A stretch of DNA of 5,936 bases from contig JBOFLG010000194.1 of the NCBI GenBank assembly GCA_051657745.1, forward strand, positions 1 through 5,936. Direction: 5' to 3'. The notes beneath the pieces are model-generated. The model saw nothing but the letters and a program-made list of their open reading frames with translations, made no database searches and was not told the DNA's origin. Shown piece by piece: positions 1 to 5,024 of this stretch. Origin of the DNA: JBOFLG01 sp051657745. GTDB lineage: Bacteria > Actinomycetota > Actinomycetes > Actinomycetales > Dermatophilaceae. The translations under genes were made by a program, and so were the position numbers. Position 1 is the stretch's first letter, and every line of letters begins with the position of its first letter.

Positions 1-40
1 ATCCGACCCCCTGGGTCATCACACCAAAGGAACACTCATC

Positions 41-400
41 ATGGCTGACTACGAAAGCATCATCGACGCGATCCACGCCGACCTCCCGGGCTTCATGGGC
101 GCCTCGATCGTCGACCTCGACACCGGCATGTCCCTGGCCTCACGGGCATCAGTCCCGAACTTCGACCTCGACATCGCGAGCGCCTACAACAGCGAAATGG
201 TCAAGGGCAAGTTCAAGACCATGCAGGCCCTGGGCATCAAGGCCGACCTCGAGGACATGCTGCTCACCCTGACCGACCAACTACACCTCATCAAGGTGCT
301 CGACCACGGCAAGACGTTCATCTACGTCGCCGTCACCAAGGCGACCACCAACCTCGCGCTGCTGCGCCGCTCGGTGAACGAGCACACCGTCGGGCGCTGA
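41..400 (+). CDS. Roadblock/LC7-type small protein
   Basis: This 119-residue protein looks like a single roadblock/LC7 (MglB-like) domain. Such alpha/beta domains dimerise and, in bacteria, often partner with small Ras-like GTPases or sensor modules. The pattern supporting this is an N-terminal helix (residues 1-15), a strand with GASIVDLDTGMSLAS (20-34), a long central helical stretch, and a strand pair around HLIKVLDHGKTFIYVAVT (82-99) followed by a C-terminal helix ALLRRSV. There is no signal peptide or membrane segment, so it should be cytosolic. The ATG start is supported by AAAGGAA at 26-32, eight bases upstream. No GTPase or histidine kinase gene lies downstream, because the next gene converges on it; the left neighbour is outside the window. 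The fold assignment is by pattern recognition only and the partner is unknown. Confidence 0.72.
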   Translation: MADYESIIDAIHADLPGFMGASIVDLDTGMSLASRASVPNFDLDIASAYNSEMVKGKFKTMQALGIKADLEDMLLTLTDQLHLIKVLDHGKTFIYVAVTKATTNLALLRRSVNEHTVGR

Positions 401-446
401 CCCGGCCGGGCCAGGTGCCTGCGCCTGACGCTCGAACCACCCCTGC

Positions 447-493
447 ACGTCGAGACCCGCCGCACGTCATCCACGAGCGGCGGGTCTCGGCGT
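447..493. terminator. Bidirectional hairpin between roadblock gene and fbaA
   Basis: CGAGACCCGCCGC at 451-463 and GCGGCGGGTCTCG at 477-489 are perfect 13-bp reverse complements around a 13-nt loop. The stem extends to 447-463/477-493 with one G-T position. It sits about 47 nt after the roadblock stop (400) and about 20 nt past the fbaA stop (512) on the other strand, so it can serve both convergent genes. No T-tract follows on either strand, as is common for actinobacterial terminators. A separate 10-bp palindrome CCCGGCCGGG lies at 401-410 directly after the roadblock stop. Confidence 0.75.
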
Positions 494-511
494 TGATCGA
501 GACAGCCCAGG

Positions 512-1543
512 TCAGGCCCGGTGAGTGCCGGCCGACCGGAGGTCCGTACAGGCCTGCAGCACGCGACGAGCCATCGCCGCCTCAGCCTCTTTACCCCACG
601 CCCGCGGGTCGTATTGCTTCTTGTTGCCGACCTCGCCGTCGACCTTCAGGACGCCGTCGTAGTGACGCAGCATCCAGTCGGCCACCGGACGGGTGAACGC
701 GTACTGGGTGTCGGTGTCAACGTTCATCTTGACCACGCCGTAGTCAACGGCGGCCGCGATCTCCTCCGGCGCGGACCCCGACCCGCCGTGGAACACCAGG
801 TGGAAAGGCTTGGCGTCGGCGCCGAGACCGAGCTCGGTGGCCGCGGCATCCTGAGCCTCCTTGAGCACCTCGGGGCGGAGCTTGACGTTGCCCGGCTTGT
901 AGACGCCGTGGACATTGCCGAAGGTCAGAGCGGTCAGGTAGTAGCCGCGCTCCCCGGCGCCCAACGCGCGCACCGTGGCCACGGCATCCTCGGCGGTGGA
1001 GTACAGCTTGTCGTTGATGGCGTTCTCGACGCCGTCCTCCTCACCACCGACCACACCGACCTCGATCTCCAGGACCACCTTGGCGGCCGCGCACTTCTCG
1101 AGCAGCTCAGCGGCGATGGTCAGGTTCTCGTCGAGCGGCACGGCCGAGCCGTCCCACATGTGCGACTGGAACCACGGCAGGCCCCCCGCCGCCACCCGCT
1201 CGGTGGAGGCCGCGAGCAGTGGACGCACGAACCCGTCGAGCTTGTCCTTCGGGCAGTGATCGGTGTGCAGCGCGATGTTGACCGGGTAGTTCTTCGCGAC
1301 CTGCTCGGCGTACGCGGCCAGCGCGAGCGACCCGGTGACCATGTTCTTGACGGTGCTGCCCGACGCGTAGTCGGCACCGCCGGTGGACACCTGGATGATG
1401 CCGTCAGACTCAGCCTCGGCGAAGCCCCGGATGGCAGCGGTGATGGTCTGGCTCGAGGTGATGTTGATGGCCGGGTAGGCGAACGAGCCGTCTTTGGCGC
1501 GGTCCAGCATGTCGGCGTAGACCTCGGGAGTGGCGATGGGCAC
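512..1543 (-). CDS. fbaA: Class II fructose-bisphosphate aldolase
   Basis: Zinc-dependent aldolase that reversibly cleaves fructose 1,6-bisphosphate to dihydroxyacetone phosphate and glyceraldehyde 3-phosphate in cytosolic glycolysis and gluconeogenesis. The 343-residue length is full for the class IIA family. Visible landmarks are LHTDHCPK (92-99, catalytic D95 and metal ligand H96), EIEVGVVGGEEDGV (159-172, the flexible loop with E169), FGNVHGVYKPGNV (208-220, metal ligand H212), HGGSGS (252-257, metal ligand H252) and the phosphate-binding KMNVDTDTQ (272-280). As I recall, these numbers coincide with the M. tuberculosis enzyme. The start is GTG, chosen because AGGAG lies five bases upstream and the protein begins MPIATPEVYADML as expected. 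It is transcribed alone, divergent from the lipocalin gene and convergent with the roadblock gene. I see nothing broken. Confidence 0.97.
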   Translation of the reverse strand: MPIATPEVYADMLDRAKDGSFAYPAINITSSQTITAAIRGFAEAESDGIIQVSTGGADYASGSTVKNMVTGSLALAAYAEQVAKNYPVNIALHTDHCPKDKLDGFVRPLLAASTERVAAGGLPWFQSHMWDGSAVPLDENLTIAAELLEKCAAAKVVLEIEVGVVGGEEDGVENAINDKLYSTAEDAVATVRALGAGERGYYLTALTFGNVHGVYKPGNVKLRPEVLKEAQDAAATELGLGADAKPFHLVFHGGSGSAPEEIAAAVDYGVVKMNVDTDTQYAFTRPVADWMLRHYDGVLKVDGEVGNKKQYDPRAWGKEAEAAMARRVLQACTDLRSAGTHRA

Positions 1544-1548
1544 GAGTG

Positions 1549-1553
1549 CTCCT
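1549..1553 (-). promoter_or_regulatory. Ribosome-binding site of fbaA
   Basis: AGGAG on the minus strand, five bases from the GTG at 1543-1541. It fixes a GTG start. An ATG just upstream (ATGAGGAGC) is out of frame with fbaA. Confidence 0.8.
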
Positions 1554-1818
1554 CATGATGACGTAGGTGCCGATACGTCCCGATCCTTCCACGGATGCCG
1601 GGTGCGACATCGACACCGTCCGACCTGCGGGGCGTTACCTCGCGAGAATCAGGCCAGGCTGCCGGTCCGCCCGACCCCTCGGGCCATGACTGCCGCCACC
1701 CGCCCGCCTGGTCAGCGGCCGACAAGAGGGAGGCACCCACGAGTGCGGGCCCACGACCGGACGCCCTAGCCTGGTTGGCGGCCTCGGAGCACCCGGGCGT
1801 CCGTCATCCCCCAACACC

Positions 1819-1823
1819 AGGAG
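1819..1823 (+). promoter_or_regulatory. Ribosome-binding site of the lipocalin gene
   Basis: AGGAG, six bases before the GTG at 1830-1832. It selects this GTG as the start and so includes the complete signal peptide. Confidence 0.8.
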
Positions 1824-1829
1824 ATCGTC

Positions 1830-1946
1830 GTGAGACCTGTTCTTCGCCGCACCTCGTTCAGCACCGCGATCCGTCGCATCGCGGCACCAGCCGGAGCGCT
1901 CGCTCTCGCAGCCGGTCTGGTCGCGGCGCCAGCCACGGCATCCGCT
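1830..1946 (+). other. Signal peptide of the lipocalin
   Basis: It covers residues 1-39: a basic n-region (MRPVLRRTSFSTAIRR), an alanine/leucine-rich core (17-33) and a c-region ending in ASA with predicted cleavage before D40. No cysteine is present near the cleavage site, which argues against a lipoprotein. The two RR pairs do not form a proper twin-arginine motif. Confidence 0.75.
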
Positions 1947-2528
1947 GACCCCACTGCGCCACCCTCGGCGACCCGCGCGGTCGCCAGCGACCCGAGGCCG
2001 GTGACGCCGATCAGCGCGCTGGACCTGACGCGCTACGCCGGCACCTGGCGGCAGTTGGGCGCCGTGCCTCAGCTGTTCGCGGCTCAATGCGTCCGCGACA
2101 CCCAGGCCGTGTACACGCCGCTGCCCGACGGCCTGGTCAAGGTCGAGAACAGTTGCGTTCGCGCCGACGGCAGCGTCAACCGGATCGAGGGCCGGGCGCG
2201 GGTGGTCGGGCCGAGCCCCGCGCAGCTCGAGGTCACCTTCGTGCAGGTCGCCGGCCAGTGGCTGTTCGACGTCGCCGGTGACTACTGGGTGCTCGGCCTG
2301 GGCACGGACTACGACTGGGCCGTCGTGGGCACCCCCGAGCGGAGCAGCGGTTTCGTGCTCTCCCGCACGCCGACCCTGAACGCCAAGCAGATCAGCAGCA
2401 TCGTGCGCACGGTCCTGCGCAACGGCTACAGCCCATGCGCGTTCCAGGTGACTGCGACCACGGGCGGCATCGAGCAGAACATCCCACTCTGCTACGCGGC
2501 GTCCATGGCTGGCGTGTCGACCCGCTAG
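1830..2528 (+). CDS. Secreted Blc-like lipocalin family protein
   Basis: A 232-residue exported protein with a bacterial lipocalin (Blc/apolipoprotein D-like) barrel. Lipocalins bind lipids or other small hydrophobic ligands in a beta-barrel; the ligand here is unknown. Residues 1-39 are a Sec-type signal peptide with several arginines (R2, R6, R7, R15, R16), a hydrophobic core and ASA before D40. A low-complexity linker (40-62) follows. The barrel opens with YAGTWRQLGAVPQLFAAQC (69-87), the GxW motif with W73. It continues with VYTPLPDGLVKVENSC (94-109), and DYWVLGLGTDYDWAVVGTP (151-169) with FVLSRTP (175-181) match the family core. A terminal helix and a C-terminal segment with C203 and C221 complete it. 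The four cysteines (87, 109, 203, 221) could form two disulfides after export. There is no lipobox cysteine at the cleavage site, so unlike E. coli Blc it should not be lipid-anchored. It is transcribed alone from a GTG start. Confidence 0.88.
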   Translation: MRPVLRRTSFSTAIRRIAAPAGALALAAGLVAAPATASADPTAPPSATRAVASDPRPVTPISALDLTRYAGTWRQLGAVPQLFAAQCVRDTQAVYTPLPDGLVKVENSCVRADGSVNRIEGRARVVGPSPAQLEVTFVQVAGQWLFDVAGDYWVLGLGTDYDWAVVGTPERSSGFVLSRTPTLNAKQISSIVRTVLRNGYSPCAFQVTATTGGIEQNIPLCYAASMAGVSTR

Positions 2529-2541
2529 GAGCCCCGCCCAG

Positions 2542-2623
2542 CCACCACGCGCCCCGCGCGACGTGTCACGTGTGGCCGTCGTGCGGGGCGTGTCACGTGT
2601 GGCCGTCGTGCGGGGCGTGGTGG
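2542..2623. terminator. Candidate bidirectional terminator, two alternative stems
   Basis: In the 103-bp gap between convergent genes, CCCCGCGCGACG (2552-2563) can pair with CGTCGTGCGGGG at either 2577-2588 (13-nt loop) or 2604-2615, with one G-T position. The outer pairing extends to 2542-2563 with 2604-2623 (CCACCACG against CGTGGTGG), giving a long stem with a two-base bulge and a 40-nt loop. It starts 13 nt after the lipocalin stop and ends 8 bp from the last base of the methyltransferase gene. It lacks a T-tract. Its role as a terminator is inferred from position and symmetry. Confidence 0.55.
2563..2616 (+). repeat. Perfect 27-bp tandem duplication
   Basis: The 27 bases at 2563-2589 are repeated without a change at 2590-2616. 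Each unit begins GTGTCACGTGTGGCC and ends TGCGGGGC. The duplication is wholly noncoding and includes the right arm of the candidate terminator, which it therefore doubles. It also doubles a CACGTG hexamer (2567-2572 and 2594-2599). Perfect identity suggests a recent duplication. Confidence 0.95.
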
Positions 2624-2631
2624 TGTGTGGG

Positions 2632-3288
2632 CTACCCATAAACGTGGCGGCGGACCCAGGCGTGCATGGCGATCGCTGCGGCGGCGCCGGCGTTCATCGA
2701 GCGGGTCGAGCCGTACTGCTCGATGTGCAGCACGACATCGCAGGCGCCCTGCATCTCGGTGCTGAGCCCGGGACCTTCCTGACCGAACACCAGCACGCAC
2801 TCGCGCGGCAGGTCGGTGGTCTCCAGCGGCCGGGAGCCGGGCACGTTGTCGATGCCGACGAGCGGCATCCGCGCACCGCTCGGGCCGGATGACGCCGCCC
2901 AGACCAGCAGGTCGGCAGCCGAGGGATGGTGATGCTCGTGCTGGTACCGGTCGGTCACCATCGCGCCCCGGCGGTTCCAGCGCCGCCGCCCGACGATGTG
3001 GAACGCCGCAGCGCCCAGAGCGTTAGCGGTCCGCACCACCGAACCGATGTTGCGGTCGTGCTCCCAGTTCTCGATAGCCACGTGGTACGGATGACGCCGC
3101 GCGTCAAGATCGGCGACCACGGCGTCGACCCGCCAGTACCGGTAGCGGTCGAGGACGTTGCGCCGGTCTCCGAGGCGCAGCAGTTCGGGGTCATAGCGGT
3201 CGTCCTCCGGCCACGGCCCGGCCCACGGACCGACCCCGACGACGTGGTCCGGCGCCGGGTCGCCCGGGGTGATGGCCGGCGGCTCCAT
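2632..3288 (-). CDS. SpoU/TrmH-family RNA 2'-O-ribose methyltransferase
   Basis: SAM-dependent methyltransferase of the knotted SPOUT fold that modifies a ribose 2'-hydroxyl in tRNA or rRNA; the target nucleotide cannot be read from sequence. The protein has 218 residues. The three SpoU motifs are present: motif 1 HDRNIGSVVRTANALGA (77-93, with N80 and the likely catalytic R86), motif 2 VLVFGQEGPGLS (165-176) and motif 3 GSTRSMNAGAAAAIAMHAW (193-211, N199), which forms the SAM-binding knot. A roughly 65-residue N-terminal extension with no clear domain precedes the fold. The start is the ATG at 3288, with AAGGAG five bases upstream. An in-frame ATG at 3363 would add 25 residues but lacks such a site. 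It is a single gene, convergent with the lipocalin and divergent from dedA. Confidence 0.92.
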   Translation of the reverse strand: MEPPAITPGDPAPDHVVGVGPWAGPWPEDDRYDPELLRLGDRRNVLDRYRYWRVDAVVADLDARRHPYHVAIENWEHDRNIGSVVRTANALGAAAFHIVGRRRWNRRGAMVTDRYQHEHHHPSAADLLVWAASSGPSGARMPLVGIDNVPGSRPLETTDLPRECVLVFGQEGPGLSTEMQGACDVVLHIEQYGSTRSMNAGAAAAIAMHAWVRRHVYG

Positions 3289-3293
3289 CGGGA

Positions 3294-3299
3294 CTCCTT
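3294..3299 (-). promoter_or_regulatory. Ribosome-binding site that decides the methyltransferase start
   Basis: AAGGAG on the minus strand, five bases before the ATG at 3288-3286. It favours this start over the upstream in-frame ATG at 3363. Confidence 0.82.
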
Positions 3300-3336
3300 C
3301 ATCGGGCGAACGGGCCAGATGCGGGCCGCGACCGTC

Positions 3337-3342
3337 AATGTA
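3337..3342 (-). promoter_or_regulatory. Possible -10 element for the methyltransferase gene
   Basis: TACATT on the minus strand fits TANNNT and lies about 50 bp upstream of the ATG at 3288. GGATGA sits 16 bp further upstream but is a poor -35. If this is the promoter, the longer start at 3363 would be untranscribed. The motif is short and could be chance. Confidence 0.35.
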
Positions 3343-3449
3343 GCCGCTGGGCCATCCCGTCATCCGAGTGCTCGAGCCGACCAGTCGTGACCACGAGTCG
3401 GGCCGACGAACGAACCAGTCGGATGCCGTGGCGCGGTCCGTCGTACCCG

Positions 3450-3455
3450 TACGCT
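3450..3455 (+). promoter_or_regulatory. Possible -10 element giving leaderless dedA mRNA
   Basis: TACGCT fits TANNNT, and seven bases separate it from the GTG at 3463. Transcription from it would begin at or one base before the GTG. The region before the GTG has no ribosome-binding sequence, which agrees with leaderless translation. No clear -35 is visible. Confidence 0.45.
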
Positions 3456-3462
3456 GTGCCGC

Positions 3463-4143
3463 GTGGCAACGCCGATGCTCGGACCCGACTGGATGGACCC
3501 GCAGTGGCTCCTGGACCGGTTCGGCGCCCAGTTCTTTTGGGTCAGCGTGGCCATCGTCTTCATCGAGTGTGGCCTGCTGTTTCCGATTCTTCCCGGCGAC
3601 TCGCTGCTATTTGCCATCGGCCTGTTCATCGCCGGCGGGCAGATCGACATCCCGATTGTGCTTGCCTGCGTCGTGCTCAGCGCCGCAGCATTCGCCGGCA
3701 ATGTCGTGGGCTACGAGATCGGGCGCGCCGTCGGGGCCCCGCTGTATGAGCGAGACGGCCGGCTGGTCAAGAAGAAGTACTTCGACCAGACCCACGCCTT
3801 CTTCGACAAATACGGCGCCCGGGCGCTGGTACTCGGGCGGTTCGTCCCCATCGTGCGCACCTTCGTCACGGTGGTCGCCGGGGTGAGCCGCATGGACCGG
3901 CGGCATTTCCTGCTGTGGAGCGCGGTCGGTGCGGTGCTGTGGGCCAGCGGCGTCACGGTTCTCGGGTACTTCCTCGGTGGGGTTGCCGTCATCCGCGACA
4001 ACCTTGAAGTGGCGGCGCTGCTGATCGTGGCGGTCTCGGTGCTGCCCGTGGTGTGGGAGTTCGCCCGGCACCGAAGCGCCGCCCGCACAGCCCTGGCCGA
4101 GTCCGCGGAGGCTGTCGATGACGCCCGCGACGGCCGCCTCTAG
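3463..4143 (+). CDS. DedA-family (VTT domain) membrane protein
   Basis: A 226-residue inner-membrane protein of the DedA/VTT superfamily. Members act as lipid scramblases or flippases, some recycling undecaprenyl phosphate, and help keep membrane homeostasis; the substrate here is not known. The diagnostic region is FIECGLLFPILPGDSLLFAIG (33-53), with acidic E35 and D46 in a re-entrant hydrophobic segment. It is followed by NVVGYEIGRAVG (80-91), FFDKYGARALVLGRFVPIVRTFVTVVAGVSRM (113-144, with R126, P129 and R132 of the conserved FxPxxR element) and hydrophobic spans at about 149-172 and 183-200. A basic then acidic tail ends the protein. GTG at 3463 is chosen as start because a -10-like element is spaced for leaderless mRNA. 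ATGs at 3475 and 3493 are alternatives, and none has a ribosome-binding site. It stands alone between divergent and convergent neighbours. Confidence 0.93.
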   Translation: MATPMLGPDWMDPQWLLDRFGAQFFWVSVAIVFIECGLLFPILPGDSLLFAIGLFIAGGQIDIPIVLACVVLSAAAFAGNVVGYEIGRAVGAPLYERDGRLVKKKYFDQTHAFFDKYGARALVLGRFVPIVRTFVTVVAGVSRMDRRHFLLWSAVGAVLWASGVTVLGYFLGGVAVIRDNLEVAALLIVAVSVLPVVWEFARHRSAARTALAESAEAVDDARDGRL

Positions 4144-4162
4144 CCTCAACCTTCCCGGGCCC

Positions 4163-4198
4163 GGCGCCTGGGCTGCGCCGCGACGTCGACCGGGCGCC
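4163..4198. terminator. Candidate terminator between dedA and ABC permease
   Basis: In the 77-bp gap between convergent genes, GGCGCCTGG (4163-4171) pairs with CCGGGCGCC (4190-4198) over nine positions including one G-T, around an 18-nt loop. A second palindrome, CCGGGCCCGG, overlaps the left arm at 4155-4164. There is no T-tract. Its function is inferred from position. Confidence 0.42.
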
Positions 4199-4215
4199 AG
4201 CGGAGGCGCCAGCGG
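4193..4215 (+). repeat. Short 12-bp direct repeat in the convergent gap
   Basis: GGCGCCAGCGG occurs at 4193-4203 and again at 4205-4215, with single bases A and C completing the 12-bp period. It partly overlaps the candidate terminator arm and ends five bases before the permease gene's last base. Confidence 0.75.
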
Positions 4216-4220
4216 CAGCC

Positions 4221-5024
4221 TCACACCGTGCCGCGCTTGTGCCAGCGGAACGTCGTGACGCAGAGAGCAAGGCCGCCGACGCACCAGGCCGCGAGAACAA
4301 GCGCGGTGCGGCCAACCTCCCAGCTGCCAGCCATCTCGAGCGTGGCCAGACCGTCGGGGTAGAAAGCGGCTCGCATGCCCTGCGCGATCCACTTCAGCGG
4401 GAAGATCGACGCCACCTGCTTCAGCCACTCGGGGATGTCGCCGAAGCTCACGTACACGCCGGAGATGAACTGCAACACGAGCAGCGGGCCGATCACGACC
4501 GCACCGATCGAGCGAGCCGACGCCAGCGACGAAAACGCCACGCCGAGAACGGTCCCCGCGGACGTGCCGAGCAGGAACACCACCACGAACACGCCCCACC
4601 GCGCGGCATCCGCCGGCAGTGGCACATCGAAGGCGAGGCGCGCCACCGCGAGCAACACCGCCACCTGCAGCACCGAGGTGATGGCGACCAAGCCCACCTT
4701 GCCGAGAAAGTACGCCGCGGCTGGCATCGGGGTCGCCCGCAGCCGCGTCAGAGTTCCGTCGTCGCGCTCCGCGGCCACCGACAGGGCCATCGTCTGAAAA
4801 CTGGTGAGGATGACGCCCGCCGCCACCATCCCAGGCAGGAACCAGCGCGCGGCCGTCATCCCCCGGGCCTGGTCGTCGGTGTCGAAGGAGTCGCCGAAGA
4901 TCACCGAGAACAGCGCGAGCAGCAGGATCGGCAGCAGGAACGAGAAGAACACCGCCTCCTTCTCGCGGGAGAACATCTTCAGTTCGAGCACAGTGCGGTC
5001 GAGGCCGATAGCGACGGTGTTCAT
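4221..5024 (-). CDS. ABC-2 type transporter permease
   Basis: Membrane subunit of an ABC-2 exporter, 267 residues. It begins with an amphipathic elbow segment (about 8-24) and then has about six hydrophobic spans, near 25-43, 61-83, 107-131, 143-166, 172-192 and 234-256. Between spans 2 and 3 the cytoplasmic loop carries ERDDGTLTRLRATPM (86-100), the element typical of ABC-2 permeases that contacts the ATPase. The short SGVYVSFGDIPEWLKQVASIFPLKW stretch (about 188-212) is the usual extracytoplasmic region before the last span. The ATG overlaps the ATPase stop as ATGA, and GGAGG at 5036-5032 lies seven bases upstream inside the ATPase gene. The pair is therefore translationally coupled. Drug, lipid or peptide export are all possible; the substrate cannot be told. 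Confidence 0.92.
   Translation of the reverse strand: MNTVAIGLDRTVLELKMFSREKEAVFFSFLLPILLLALFSVIFGDSFDTDDQARGMTAARWFLPGMVAAGVILTSFQTMALSVAAERDDGTLTRLRATPMPAAAYFLGKVGLVAITSVLQVAVLLAVARLAFDVPLPADAARWGVFVVVFLLGTSAGTVLGVAFSSLASARSIGAVVIGPLLVLQFISGVYVSFGDIPEWLKQVASIFPLKWIAQGMRAAFYPDGLATLEMAGSWEVGRTALVLAAWCVGGLALCVTTFRWHKRGTV

Larger units (their letters stand above)
1544..1829. promoter_or_regulatory. Divergent fbaA / lipocalin promoter region
   Basis: This 286-bp gap separates two divergently transcribed genes and must hold both promoters. For the lipocalin gene, TAGCCT at 1767-1772 fits the actinobacterial -10 pattern TANNNT and would give a leader of about 50 nt, but no convincing -35 precedes it. 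I could not find a good -10 for fbaA. A small GC hairpin, GCCCGA-CCCC-TCGGGC, lies at 1669-1684. No riboswitch-like structure or conserved small gene is evident. Confidence 0.35.

Noticed and set aside
521..1558. A 345-codon open frame on the plus strand across the aldolase gene
   Set aside because: It is antisense to fbaA, its predicted product is low-complexity Val/Gly/Arg/His-rich sequence without a recognisable domain, and long antisense frames are expected in high-GC genes.
1544..1829. A riboswitch or small protein gene between fbaA and the lipocalin gene
   Set aside because: I found only a short 6-bp hairpin and open frames without a ribosome-binding site or recognisable content.
2567..2599. 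Two CACGTG hexamers as a regulator operator
   Set aside because: They are 27 bp apart only because of the duplication and lie downstream of both neighbouring genes, so an operator role is not supported.
2563..2616. CRISPR-like repeats or an integration/attachment site
   Set aside because: There are only two copies, directly abutting with no spacers, and no integrase, cas gene or tRNA is nearby.
1635..2639. A 334-codon minus-strand frame antisense to the lipocalin gene
   Set aside because: Its repetitive N-terminus comes from the 27-bp duplication, and the rest is Arg/Gly/Ala-rich with no domain. The plus-strand lipocalin has a signal peptide and family motifs.
3289..3363. A 25-residue N-terminal extension of the methyltransferase from the ATG at 3363
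   Set aside because: The internal ATG at 3288 has AAGGAG at ideal spacing, whereas the upstream start has none. A possible -10 at 3337-3342 lies inside the extension.
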